Assembly: GCF_026262575.1 (NCBI RefSeq)
Contig: NZ_JAPKFL010000001.1
Coordinates: forward strand, 1-64,000
Source: Streptomyces marinisediminis
GTDB lineage: Bacteria > Actinomycetota > Actinomycetes > Streptomycetales > Streptomycetaceae
DNA: 64,000 bases
Direction: 5' to 3'
Shown here: positions 51,667 through 60,370 of the stretch, in pieces
Numbering within the stretch: position 1 is the stretch's first letter
Layout of the letters: each line of letters starts with the position of its first letter
Translations under genes and position numbers: made by a program
Notes under the pieces: model-generated
Told to the model about the DNA's origin: nothing
The model's input: the letters and a program-made list of their open reading frames with translations, nothing else
The model's database searches: none

Positions 51667-51876
51667 ATGCCGACACCGGCCAAGGGACCCGCGAGCTACT
51701 TCCCGTCGATCGAGAAGACGTACGGGCGGCCCATCGCCCAGTGGCAGGAACTCATCCGCAGCGCGCCGGTGAGCCGGCACGGGGAGCTGGTGACCTGGCT
51801 CAAGGAGGAACACGGGCTCGGCCACGGGCACGCCAACGCGCTCGTCGCCCACACGCTGGCCGGCGGGCGGGCCTGA
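51667..51876 (+). CDS. DUF4287-family small protein
   Basis: A 69-residue protein matching the DUF4287 pattern: YFPSIEKTYGRPIAQWQELI, HGELVTWLKEEHGLGHGHANALV. Function is unknown; such proteins occur as small stand-alone units in actinobacteria. The ATG at 51667 follows AGGAGAGGACC. It converges with the acetyltransferase gene, three bases away. Confidence 0.88.
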   Translation: MPTPAKGPASYFPSIEKTYGRPIAQWQELIRSAPVSRHGELVTWLKEEHGLGHGHANALVAHTLAGGRA

Positions 51877-51879
51877 CGC

Positions 51880-52431
51880 TCAGCGGCGCAGCACGAAGCG
51901 GGCCAGGGTGAGGCCGGGCTCGGGGCGCACGTCGGCCTGGCGGGTGAAGCCGAGGCGGCTGTAGAGCGCGAGCGCCGGGGCGTTCGCCGCCCCCGTGGTG
52001 ACACGGACGTCGCCGGCGGGCGCGAGCGCGTCCAGCAGGTGCCGCAGCAGGCGGGTGGCGAGCCCGTGGCGGAACCAGGCGGGGCAGACGCAGACGCGCT
52101 CGACGGTGACGCCCTCCGGCGCCGTGCTCCAGGCGACGAACGCGGCGAGCGCGGGGCCGCCGGCGCGCGCGCCCTCACGGACAGGCGCGCCGTCGGCGGT
52201 GCACGTGCCGTGGCCCGCGGGCGCTCCGGGGCCGGTGGGCGTTCCCTCGCCCGGGAGCGCGCCGAGCCAGCGGCACGGCTGGGCGCGAAGCTGCGCGAGC
52301 GTCTCGGAGAGCGCGGGGATGCCGGGGAAGCCGATCAGCTCGGCCTCCACCGCGTAGGCCGCCCGCCCGACCCGGTGGACGGCCCGGGCCGTCGCCTCGT
52401 CGGCCAGGTTCAGCTCGCGCAGCGCATGCAT
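51880..52431 (-). CDS. GNAT acetyltransferase with a low-complexity insert
   Basis: A 183-residue acetyltransferase. The acetyl-CoA loop appears as VCVCPAWFRHGLATRLLRHLLDAL, followed by VTTGAANAPALALYSRLGF. Between about residues 55 and 95, in the segment joining the N-terminal helix to the strand ALAAFVAWS, there is a Gly/Pro/Ala/Thr-rich insert of about 30 residues (GEGTPTGPGAPAGHG and onwards) that is absent from typical members. Substrate unknown. Confidence 0.82.
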   Translation of the reverse strand: MHALRELNLADEATARAVHRVGRAAYAVEAELIGFPGIPALSETLAQLRAQPCRWLGALPGEGTPTGPGAPAGHGTCTADGAPVREGARAGGPALAAFVAWSTAPEGVTVERVCVCPAWFRHGLATRLLRHLLDALAPAGDVRVTTGAANAPALALYSRLGFTRQADVRPEPGLTLARFVLRR

Positions 52432-52767
52432 CCGTCCAGTGTGCCCGGCGCCCCGCCCCGCTCCGGCGCGGGGCGGGGCGGACGGCACCGCCCGGCCCGG
52501 ACCGGAAGCGGGCCGGGCCGCGCGGGGGCGCGGTGGCCCGATGACGCGGTGGCCCGGTGCCCGCGCCGGGTGGCTTCCCGCGCGGCCGGAGCTCCGGTGC
52601 GGAGGTCGGCCCGCGCCGCGGTGCGGGCCGTGGCGGTGGCGCTCGCGGCGGGCCCTGGGCAGGCGGGGCAGCCGGGCTTCGCCCGTTCCCCCAGCGCCGG
52701 GAGCCCGGCGCACGGAGGCGGGCCCGCACCGCGCCGTGGGACGCCCGGCGGCCGAGCGCGGCGCCGG

Positions 52768-53544
52768 TCAGGTGCGCAGGTACGACGCCCCGTTGACGTC
52801 CAGCACGGTGCCCGAGCTCCACTGGGCCTGCGGCGACGCCAGCCACAGCACGGCGGCCGCCACCTCCTCGGGGGTGGCGACGCGGCCGAACGGGCTCTGG
52901 GCGCGCACGGCGTCGGTCAGCCGGTGGGCGACGCGCTCGGTGTCGACGAAGCCCGGCGCCACCGAGGCCACCGCGATCCCGTGCGGGGCCAGGGCCACCG
53001 CGAGGGACTGGCCGAGCGCGTGCAGGCCCGCCTTGGTCGCCCCGTAGGCGGGGTGGTCCGGCTCGCCCCGGAAGGCGCCGCGCGATCCGACGTTGACGAT
53101 GCGTCCGCCGCCGCCCTGGTCGATCATCCGGCGGGCGGCGGCGTGGGAGAGGTGGGCCGGGGCGATGAGGTTGACGGCCACGTGCTGCCGCCAGGCCGCG
53201 TCCCACTGCGCGAACGGGGTGTCGGCCGGGGGATGCGCGGTGTTGACGGCGGCGTTGTTGACCAGCACGTCCACGCCGCCCAGCGCCTCGGCCGCCGCGT
53301 CGACCAGGCCGACGGCGTGCTCCGGCTCGGCCAGGTCCGCGCCGAGCACCGCGTGTCCGGAGCCGGGCAGCGCCGCCGCGGTGGCCTCCGCGTCCCGGCG
53401 GCGGGTGCCGTAGTGCACGGCCACCCGGTCGCCGTGCGCCGCGAAGGCGTGCGCCACCGCGCGCCCCAGCCCCCGCGCCGCTCCGGTGACCAGCACCCGC
53501 CGTCCGCTCGGCGGGATGCCGGGCACGGTCTGCGTCTGCTCCAC
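52768..53544 (-). CDS. short-chain dehydrogenase/reductase
   Basis: A 258-residue classical SDR. The cofactor motif [15 protein letters not shown] (TGxxxGxG), the NNAAV strand, the catalytic Ser in NVGSRGAF and the Tyr/Lys pair in [11 protein letters not shown] are all present. It resembles 3-oxoacyl-ACP reductases (FabG-like), but the substrate is not determined. The GTG at 53544 has GGAGGA upstream; a longer N-terminus is possible. It is divergent from hemC, 86 bases away. Confidence 0.9.
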   Translation of the reverse strand: MEQTQTVPGIPPSGRRVLVTGAARGLGRAVAHAFAAHGDRVAVHYGTRRRDAEATAAALPGSGHAVLGADLAEPEHAVGLVDAAAEALGGVDVLVNNAAVNTAHPPADTPFAQWDAAWRQHVAVNLIAPAHLSHAAARRMIDQGGGGRIVNVGSRGAFRGEPDHPAYGATKAGLHALGQSLAVALAPHGIAVASVAPGFVDTERVAHRLTDAVRAQSPFGRVATPEEVAAAVLWLASPQAQWSSGTVLDVNGASYLRT

Positions 53545-53630
53545 GGATGCTCCTCCCACAGCGGTTCGGGCCGCGCCCACCCTACGGGTCCCGAAGCGCC
53601 CGAACCGGCCGACGGGCTATCGTTTCCGGC

Positions 53631-54563
53631 ATGCCCGCGCCCGAGCTGATCCGCATCGTCTCCCGCTCCTCGCCCATGGCGCTCGCGCAAGTCGAGCGCG
53701 TCCGCGCGGAGTTGGCCGCGCTCCATCCGGGGGTGCGCACCGAGGTGGTGCCCGTCACCACGGCCGGGGACCGCTGGATGGGGGACCTGGCAGCGCTCGG
53801 TGGCAAGGGCGCGTTCACCAAGGAGGTCGACGCCGCCCTGCTGGCCGGGAAGGCCGACCTCGCGGTGCACTGCGTCAAGGACATCCCGGCCGACCGGCCC
53901 CTGCCCGCCGGCACCACGTTCGCCGCCTTCCTCGAACGCGACGACGTGCGCGACGCGTTGATCCACCCCGGCGGGCTGACGCTGGCGGAGCTGCCGCCCG
54001 GCACCCGCGTCGGCACCTCCTCCGTGCGCCGGATCGCGCAGCTCGCCGCCGCACACCCGCACCTGGAGTGCGTGCCGATGCGCGGCAACGCGGGCCGCCG
54101 CATGGAGAAGATGCGCGCCGGGGAGGCCGACGCGCTGCTGCTGGCCGTCTCGGGCCTGGAGCGCATCGGCCGCACGGACGTGATCACCGAGGTGCTCTCC
54201 GTGGAGGACATGTGCCCGCCCATCGGCGCGGGCATCCTCGCCCTCCAGTGCCGGGAGGACGACGCCGACCTCATCGACGCCGTCAGCGGCCTCGGACACC
54301 CCGACACGCACCGCGAGGCGGCCGCCGAGCGCATGTTCCTGCACGTGCTCCAGGGCCACTGCAACAGCCCGATCGCCGGGTACGCCAAGGCCGCCAGGGG
54401 CGACCTGTCCCTGCGCGCCTGCGTCTTCACGCCCGACGGCAAGACGATGCTCAACGCGCACGAGTGGGCCGGGCCGCTCGACCCGGCCACCCTGGGGACC
54501 TCGGTCGCCGTCGCGCTGCTGCGCCAGGGCGCGCGCCAGCTCATCGACGGCATCGCCCACTGA
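53631..54563 (+). CDS. hemC: porphobilinogen deaminase (hydroxymethylbilane synthase)
   Basis: A 310-residue enzyme joining four porphobilinogens. [25 protein letters not shown] (active-site Asp region) and [12 protein letters not shown] are family signatures. The dipyrromethane-cofactor Cys lies in [12 protein letters not shown]; the canonical flank is usually GGCxxP. Other haem genes (hemA, hemB, hemD) are absent nearby, so this may be a second, stand-alone copy; from memory, Streptomyces often keep the main hemC in a hemACDB group. Confidence 0.9.
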   Translation: MPAPELIRIVSRSSPMALAQVERVRAELAALHPGVRTEVVPVTTAGDRWMGDLAALGGKGAFTKEVDAALLAGKADLAVHCVKDIPADRPLPAGTTFAAFLERDDVRDALIHPGGLTLAELPPGTRVGTSSVRRIAQLAAAHPHLECVPMRGNAGRRMEKMRAGEADALLLAVSGLERIGRTDVITEVLSVEDMCPPIGAGILALQCREDDADLIDAVSGLGHPDTHREAAAERMFLHVLQGHCNSPIAGYAKAARGDLSLRACVFTPDGKTMLNAHEWAGPLDPATLGTSVAVALLRQGARQLIDGIAH

Positions 54564-54570
54564 CACCACC

Positions 54571-54593
54571 CCGGCCCCGGGCGCCGGGACCGG
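54571..54593 (+). terminator. possible hemC terminator
   Basis: CCGGCCCCGG (54571-54580) pairs with CCGGGACCGG (54584-54593) with one mismatch, eight bases after the hemC stop. Confidence 0.45.
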
Positions 54594-55503
54594 CACCGCG
54601 CGGGCCCCCCGCCCCCGGGCCCGGCCCCTCGTCGCGCCGCCGCCGCGCATCCGCCGCGCGGCACGCCCTCCCGCCCCGACGGCTGGGGCGGCACCGCGCC
54701 GGGACTCGCGGGACTCCGGGCGCCCCGGTGACGGCCGTCCACGCTGGGCGGAGGACGGGCGCCCCCTGACGGGCGGGCCGGACCCGAGCGCGGCGGGGCG
54801 CGGGCTCCGCACGCTCGCGGGCGTCGCCGTCCGCGCCGGGGACGCGCGTCCCACGCCGCCGGGGCGAGCGGGACCGTCACGTGCACACGCCGACCCGCCG
54901 CGCGGGGCGCCCTCGCGGGGTGAGCGGGGCCGCGCGGTGACGGTCGGCCCCGGTGCCCGGGGCACCGGGCCCGCGCGGCGTGCGGTCGGCGCCGGGCGGG
55001 TGGGGCGGCGGCGTGCGCGGCCCGGCGCGGCCCGTCCCGCGGGTCGCCGTCCGCGCCGGGCGGGACGCGGGGAGCCGGGTCCGTCGGCGCGGGACTCCGG
55101 GTGTTTTCTTGCCGTATACCGGTGGGCCGCGGTGAAACCCGGGGAAAGCGCGGACGGTCGAATGCGGCGACGCCTTTCTCGGATATGTCACTCACTGGGC
55201 GATGAAGAGCGGGCGGCGGGTACTCAGCTCGTGCGCACCCACCGGGCCTTTTCGCCACTCCCGCAACCGCTCAGGTCAACGGCCTTGACCGCGTTGGCTA
55301 CTCGTCCGTAATTTACCGATCCACCAACCACCCGTATCGATCTCAGGTGCCGAGTGCGTGCGGCCCGGCGCGTCCAGGAAATCACGTGAAAGCCGCCGGA
55401 AAATCGGCCGCCCGGGATCGCTCCGGGCTGCGGTGACGCGTTTTCCCAGGGCGCCGCGCGCCGTTCGCTCACGGGCCTGACCAGGAATTCGGAGAGGTAT
55501 TCC
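54594..55503. other. 900-base gap without a supported gene
   Basis: Extremely GC-rich to about 55090, then markedly less so from 55095 to 55500. That drop is the expected signature of an upstream control region for the exported protein at 55504. Inverted-repeat words such as CCGGGG are common but no convincing terminator or promoter was identified. Open frames here have no domain. Confidence 0.45.
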
Positions 55504-56640
55504 ATGGGAGCACACGCACGGATGTCCAGAGCGAAGGCCGCGCTGGGCGCGGTGTCCGCGGTGGGGATGACGGCAGGGCTGCTCGGCTTCGCGGCCGCGG
55601 CCCCGGCGACGGCCGAACCGGTGTCCCTGACGCAGACCTACAGCTGCACCTTCCCGCTGATCGGCGACGACCCGATCAACGTCGCCATCACCTCCGAGAT
55701 GCCCGCCGAGATCGAGGCCGGGCAGCCCACGGAGGCGTTCGCCATCGAGGCGGTCACCCAGGTGAGCCAGAAGGCCGCCCAGGGCATGGGCCTGGTCGGC
55801 GGCGCGACCGTCGAGGGCGTGGCCGCGGCCTCCGTCACCGTGGAGACGCCGGCCGGTCCGCTGGACGTCGTGGTGGACAACGTGGTGGAGCGCACGCCGG
55901 TCCCCAGCCCGCCGTCGGCCTTCGAGGTGTACGCCTCAGGCGAGGCGCCGTCGCTGACCTTCGTCGAGCCCGGGACGGCGACGATCCACGTCACCGGCCT
56001 GCTGCTGACCATGACGCCGCGCACGGTCGACGGCGGGGAGACCGGCCTGGGCACGTTCGAGGCGCCGTGCGTGCTCGCCCCCGCGGACCAGGACACGGTG
56101 CTGCACACCTTCGAGATCACCGAGCCCGCCGAGGAACCGGAGGAGCCCGAGGAGCCCGAGGAGCCGGAGGAGCCCGGTGAGCCGGGCGCGACGGGCAGCC
56201 AGGAGCTGCACACCTCGGTGCACGGCGGCCTGCTGTCGATGTCGCAGGCCGGTGACAGCGTGCGGATGACCCCCGTCGACTACGGCGCGGGCGGCACCTC
56301 CACCGGCGACCTGCACACCGTCACCGTGGAGGACTTCCGCGGCGGTTCGGCCGGGTGGTCGCTCACCGGCAAGGTCACCGACTTCACCGGCGAGGGCGGC
56401 ACCATCGAGGCCGAGAACCTGAGCTGGTCGCCGCGGTGCGTGGCCGCCGAGGGCTCCCGGAGCGCGTGCGTCGCGGGCTCGCCCGGCGTCGTCGGCACCG
56501 AGGGCGCGACGCTGGCGAGCGCGCCCGACGGCGCGGTCACCGGGGGCGAGTTCGCCGTCGACGCCGGCCTCTCCCTGGCGGTGCCCGAGCTGGCCGCGCC
56601 CGGCGCCTACTCCAGTGTCCTGACGCTGACCCTCACCTGA
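55504..56640 (+). CDS. secreted protein with DUF6801-like and WxL-like domains
   Basis: A 378-residue exported protein. A Sec signal (AKAALGAVSAVGMTAGLLGFAAAA) ends near PATAEP. Residues about 40-205 resemble DUF6801 (YSCTFPLIGDDPINV at its start, FEAPCVL at its end, with two Cys likely paired). A Glu-Pro linker follows (EEPEEPEEPEEP). The C-terminal 160 residues look like a WxL surface domain: VTVEDFRGGSAGWSLTG has Trp285-Ser-Leu, and the protein ends with GAYSSVLTLTLT, the terminal strand pattern. The next gene encodes a DUF916-type protein, the usual WxL partner. Confidence 0.8.
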   Translation: MGAHARMSRAKAALGAVSAVGMTAGLLGFAAAAPATAEPVSLTQTYSCTFPLIGDDPINVAITSEMPAEIEAGQPTEAFAIEAVTQVSQKAAQGMGLVGGATVEGVAAASVTVETPAGPLDVVVDNVVERTPVPSPPSAFEVYASGEAPSLTFVEPGTATIHVTGLLLTMTPRTVDGGETGLGTFEAPCVLAPADQDTVLHTFEITEPAEEPEEPEEPEEPEEPGEPGATGSQELHTSVHGGLLSMSQAGDSVRMTPVDYGAGGTSTGDLHTVTVEDFRGGSAGWSLTGKVTDFTGEGGTIEAENLSWSPRCVAAEGSRSACVAGSPGVVGTEGATLASAPDGAVTGGEFAVDAGLSLAVPELAAPGAYSSVLTLTLT

Positions 56641-56667
56641 CCCGACGGCTCAGGTTCCTCCCCGACC

Positions 56668-56699
56668 GGTGGGCCGACCGCGGCGGCGGCCGGCCCACC
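56668..56699 (+). terminator. hairpin between the WxL-like and DUF916 genes
   Basis: GGTGGGCCG (56668-56676) pairs with CGGCCCACC (56691-56699), plus three more inner pairs after one mismatch. It may attenuate or stabilise the two-gene transcript. Confidence 0.55.
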
Positions 56700-56725
56700 G
56701 TCCCACGCCCCCGGGGGTGCCACCC

Positions 56726-57766
56726 ATGCGCAGCAGCAGCAGCAGCACCAGCACCAGCCCGCGCGGCGACGCCGCCGTGCGCCGCCGGCCCGGCGCCGCC
56801 CTCCTCCTGGCCCTCCTGGCCTTCCTGGCCGCCGTGTGCGCGGCCACCGGGCTCCTGGCGCCGCCCGTCGCGCACGCCGCCGACAACGGGCAGTGGTCCG
56901 TCTTCCCCGCCACCGGGGAGGACGCCCCCGCCCGGGCGCACTTCGAGCACACCGCCGAGGCCGGCACCACCGTGCGCGACCGGGTCACCATCGCCAACCT
57001 CGCCGACACCGAGCGCACCTTCGCGCTCCACGGCGCCGACGCCTACAACACCCCGCGCGACGGCGGGTTCGCCGTGCGCGCCGCCGACGAGGAGCAGCGG
57101 GCCGTCGGCGCGTGGCTGCGGCTCGACCGCGAGGAGGTGACCGTCCCGGCGGGCGAGCGGGTCACCGTCCCGTTCACCCTGACGATCCCGCGCAACGCCG
57201 AACCCGGCGACCACCCCGGCGCCGTCGTCGCCCTCGACCAGCGGGTGCTGGAGGCGCGGGGCCGGGTGGGCATGGGAGTGCGGCAGGCGGTCGGCGCCCG
57301 GGTGTACCTGGAGGTCACCGGCGAGCGCGCGCCCTCCCTCCGGGTCGAGGACGTGCGCTGGGTCTACGACGCGCCGCTGGTGCCCGGCATCGGCGAGCGG
57401 CCCGCCACCATCGAGTACACCCTCGTCAACGACGGCAACGTGACGCTCAGCCCCCGCGTGGCGCTCACCGCCGACGGCCTGTTCGGCGACGCCCCGGTGG
57501 CGCACGGGACGCGGCGGGCCCCGGCCGAGCTGCTGCCGGGGGAGCGCGTCGCGCTGAGCGAGGAGTGGGCGGGGCCGCCCGTCCTGGACCGGGGCGACGT
57601 GCGCGTCGAGGTCACCGACCCGCGCACCGGTGTGCACGCCACCGGGTCCGCGCCGTTCCTGCTGGTGCCGTGGCTCCTGCTGGCCGTCTTCGCCCTGGCG
57701 CTGGCCGCCCTCGCCGCCCACCTGGTGCGCCGCCGCCGCGCCGCCCGCGCCGCGCACCCCGCGTAG
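56726..57766 (+). CDS. DUF916-family WxL-interacting-type membrane protein
   Basis: A 346-residue protein. A signal-like hydrophobic segment (ALLLALLAFLAAVCAATGLL) is followed by an extracellular region (NGQWSVFPATGEDAPARAHF, TVRDRVTIANLADTERTFALHG, TVPAGERVTVPFTLTIP). A second immunoglobulin-like segment follows (TIEYTLVNDGNVTLSPRV), and the C-terminus has a membrane helix plus basic tail (LLLAVFALALAALAAHLV, RRRRAAR). This is the layout of DUF916 proteins, which pair with WxL proteins on Gram-positive surfaces. ATG at 56726 chosen; the ribosome site is weak. Confidence 0.82.
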   Translation: MRSSSSSTSTSPRGDAAVRRRPGAALLLALLAFLAAVCAATGLLAPPVAHAADNGQWSVFPATGEDAPARAHFEHTAEAGTTVRDRVTIANLADTERTFALHGADAYNTPRDGGFAVRAADEEQRAVGAWLRLDREEVTVPAGERVTVPFTLTIPRNAEPGDHPGAVVALDQRVLEARGRVGMGVRQAVGARVYLEVTGERAPSLRVEDVRWVYDAPLVPGIGERPATIEYTLVNDGNVTLSPRVALTADGLFGDAPVAHGTRRAPAELLPGERVALSEEWAGPPVLDRGDVRVEVTDPRTGVHATGSAPFLLVPWLLLAVFALALAALAAHLVRRRRAARAAHPA

Positions 57767-57838
57767 CCGCGCCCGCTCGCGCGGGGTCCGCGCCGCGCGG
57801 CGGCCGGGCGGGCCGTGCGCCGGGGTCCGCGGCGGCGC

Positions 57839-58411
57839 TCAGCGGTTCTCGCCCGGCACCCACAGCACGTCGCCCCGCTCCTTGTTCGCCGAGCGGGCGA
57901 GGATGAACAGCAGGTCGGACAGGCGGTTGAGGTAGGTCGCGGTCAGCGGGTTCATCGTGTCCCCGTGCTCGCCGAGCGCGGCCCAGGTGGACCGCTCGGC
58001 GCGGCGCACTACCGTGCACGCCTGGTGCAGCAGCGCGGCACCCGGCGTGCCGCCGGGCAGGATGAAGCTGCGCAGCTTCTCCAGCTCGGCCAGGAAGCGG
58101 TCGCAGTCGGCCTCCAGCCGGTCGACGTAGACCTGCTCGACGCGCAGCGGCGGGAACTTCGGGTGCTCGACGACGGGCGTGGACAGGTCGGCGCCCACGT
58201 CGAAGAGGTCGTTCTGCACGCGGGTGAGGACGGCGACCACCTCGTCGGGCAGGCCGCCGAGCGCGACGGCGACGCCGATGGCCGCGTTCGCCTCGTTCGC
58301 GTCGGCATACGCGGCGATGCGGGTGTCCGTCTTCGGGGTGCGGCTCATGTCGCCCAGCGCCGTCGTGCCGTCGTCACCGGTGCGGGTGTAGATGCGCGTC
58401 AGGTTGACCAT
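57839..58411 (-). CDS. PduO-type ATP:cob(I)alamin adenosyltransferase
   Basis: A 190-residue enzyme making adenosylcobalamin. The N-terminal IYTRTGDDGTTALGD phosphate motif, the LFDVGADLSTP segment and RRAERSTWAALGEHG with LNRLSDLLFILAR are the PduO signatures; Arg and Asp of the salt bridge are visible in the RRAER segment. The ATG at 58411 starts with VNLTRIYTRTG. It is divergent from the dehydrogenase gene and convergent with the DUF916 gene. Confidence 0.94.
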   Translation of the reverse strand: MVNLTRIYTRTGDDGTTALGDMSRTPKTDTRIAAYADANEANAAIGVAVALGGLPDEVVAVLTRVQNDLFDVGADLSTPVVEHPKFPPLRVEQVYVDRLEADCDRFLAELEKLRSFILPGGTPGAALLHQACTVVRRAERSTWAALGEHGDTMNPLTATYLNRLSDLLFILARSANKERGDVLWVPGENR

Positions 58412-58634
58412 GGGGCGAGCGTAGCCCGCCCCGCGCCCGCCGGTCCCGGCCGCGCCCGCCCGGGGTGGCACGGGCCAACTCGGCCCCGGCGTCGGCCGGA
58501 TAACGATCCGATGTGATGTCCATCTGATGAGACGTGACGCGCATCTCTTCGCCACCCACGGGTCGGCCGTGGACGCTAAGGTCCGCCCTGAGAGCAGAGC
58601 ACACATCGGTGATCGGTATGAGGGGATCAGCACG

Positions 58635-59489
58635 TTGAATGCCGCCAGGAAGCTCACCGTCGTCGGAGCCGGACTGATGGGGTCCGGCATCGCCCAGGTC
58701 TCCGCCCAGGCCGGCTGGGACGTGGTGCTCCGGGACGTCACCGACGAGGCGCTGGCCCGGGGCCGCGGCGGCATCGAGAAGTCGTACGCGAAGTTCGTGG
58801 AGAAGGGCAAGCTGGCCGCCGAGGACGCCGAGGCCGCGCTCGCCCGCATCACCACCACGACCGACCTGGACGCCGCCGCCGACTCCGACCTCGTGGTCGA
58901 GGCCGTCTTCGAGAAGCTCGACGTCAAGCAGGAGATCTTCCGCACCCTGGACAAGCTGGTGAAGGACGAGGCGGTGCTCGCGTCCAACACCTCCGCCATC
59001 CCGATCACCAAGATCGCCGCCGCCACCGAGCGCCCCGAGCGCGTGGTGGGCACCCACTTCTTCTCGCCGGTGCCCATGATGAAGCTGTGCGAGCTGGTGC
59101 GCGGCCTGAAGACCAGCGACGCGACGCTCGCCACCGCCCGGGAGTTCGCCGAGGGCGTGGGCAAGACCTGCGTCGTCGTCAACCGCGACGTCGCCGGGTT
59201 CGTCACCACCCGGCTGATCACCGCGCTGGTGGTGGAGGCGGCCCGGCTGGAGGAGTCCGGCGTCGCGACGGCCGAGGACATCGACACCGCCTGCAAGCTC
59301 GGCTTCGGCCACGCGATGGGCCCGCTGGCCACCGCCGACCTCACCGGCATCGACATCCTGCTCAACGCGGCGAACAACATCTACACCGAGTCGCAGGACG
59401 AGAAGTTCGCCGCGCCGGAGCGGATGCGGCGCATGGTCGACGCGGGCGACCTCGGCCGCAAGAGCGGCGAGGGCTTCTACCGCTACTGA
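58635..59489 (+). CDS. 3-hydroxybutyryl-CoA dehydrogenase-type enzyme
   Basis: A 284-residue enzyme of the 3-hydroxyacyl-CoA dehydrogenase family. The NAD motif TVVGAGLMGSGIAQVSAQAG, the SNTSAIPIT segment, the catalytic His in GTHFFSPVPMM and the Glu/Asn residues of GFVTTRLI and the C-terminal domain are present. It oxidises or reduces 3-hydroxyacyl-CoA in beta-oxidation or butyrate/PHB pathways. The start is a TTG at 58635; no in-frame ATG or GTG lies close to the Rossmann motif, and a TTG start is consistent with the 282-286 residue family length. Confidence 0.92.
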   Translation: MNAARKLTVVGAGLMGSGIAQVSAQAGWDVVLRDVTDEALARGRGGIEKSYAKFVEKGKLAAEDAEAALARITTTTDLDAAADSDLVVEAVFEKLDVKQEIFRTLDKLVKDEAVLASNTSAIPITKIAAATERPERVVGTHFFSPVPMMKLCELVRGLKTSDATLATAREFAEGVGKTCVVVNRDVAGFVTTRLITALVVEAARLEESGVATAEDIDTACKLGFGHAMGPLATADLTGIDILLNAANNIYTESQDEKFAAPERMRRMVDAGDLGRKSGEGFYRY

Positions 59490-59938
59490 GCGGGTAGACG
59501 CCCACCACGGCACCGGGCCCCGCCCGTCCGCCACCCCCGGCCGCGACCGCCGCGCCGAGGTGGACGGCACGGTGGGGCGGGCCCGACCCGGCGACGCGGC
59601 GGCGGCCCGCCGCCGGGGTGTCCGCGGCGTGCGCCGCGGGCGCCGGGCACCCACGCGAGGCGCGCCGCACACGGCGGCGCGAGCACGGCACAGCGGCACC
59701 GGCCGCCGGCACCGGCGGCGGCCCGGGCCGCGCGCGGATCGGCGCGGAGAGCGCCCGGCCTCACCCGGTCGGGTGGATTCCGTGTCGGTTCGGGTACGGT
59801 CAGCTACTTCACTGCCCACCCGAGGGTCAGGTGGGGTGAGACATTCGGATACGCGGGTGCGGCGGTGTCAGCGGCGGCCCACCCGCACGTCGGACACGCA
59901 GGGCACGTCACAGACACGCAGGGCACCGGGAGCGCGTT
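59490..59938. other. gap between the dehydrogenase and STAS genes
   Basis: About 450 bases. The first half is very GC-rich and carries no gene. The last 150 bases are less GC-rich and include TTCGGGTACGGTCAGCTACTTCAC near 59790, which may hold the promoter of the STAS gene. The words CACACGCAGGGCAC and CAGACACGCAGGGCAC form an imperfect direct repeat near 59895-59930. Confidence 0.45.
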
Positions 59939-60250
59939 ATGCACATCAAGGGCGACCACGCCGAGCTGACCGTCGGGGGCCGCCTCGACGTGCGCAACGC
60001 GGCGGACGCCCGCACAGCCCTGCACACCGCCCTGGACGGCGGGGACGGCGACCTCGTGCTGAGCCTGGCCCACCTGGACTCCTGGGACGCCACCGGCCTC
60101 GGCGTCATCATGGGCGCGCACCGGCGCGCCGGCCGCTGCGGCCGGCGCCTGGTCCTGCGGGACGTGCCCCCGCAGATGCAGCGCCTCCTGGTGGCCACCC
60201 GGCTGCACCGCATCCTGGCGATCGAGGGCGAGACGCTCACAAAGCCATGA
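59939..60250 (+). CDS. STAS-domain anti-sigma factor antagonist
   Basis: A 103-residue single STAS domain (ELTVGGRLDVRNAADARTAL at the start). The phosphorylation loop reads DATGLGVIMGAHRRA, with Thr at the site where SpoIIAA-type proteins usually have Ser, so it may still be a kinase substrate. Such proteins bind a kinase-type anti-sigma factor when unphosphorylated. No anti-sigma factor or sigma gene is next to it. The membrane-anchored NTPase gene follows 120 bases downstream. ATG at 59939; no strong ribosome site. Confidence 0.87.
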   Translation: MHIKGDHAELTVGGRLDVRNAADARTALHTALDGGDGDLVLSLAHLDSWDATGLGVIMGAHRRAGRCGRRLVLRDVPPQMQRLLVATRLHRILAIEGETLTKP

Positions 60251-60370
60251 CGATTACGCCCCCGCGCCCCGAGCGGCCTTCGCCGCACCCCGACCGGCGT
60301 CTAAGGTTCCCTTCACTGCCGGGAAGGGCCCAGGGAGTACCGAACGCACCGCCAATGGGGGGCTTCACCC

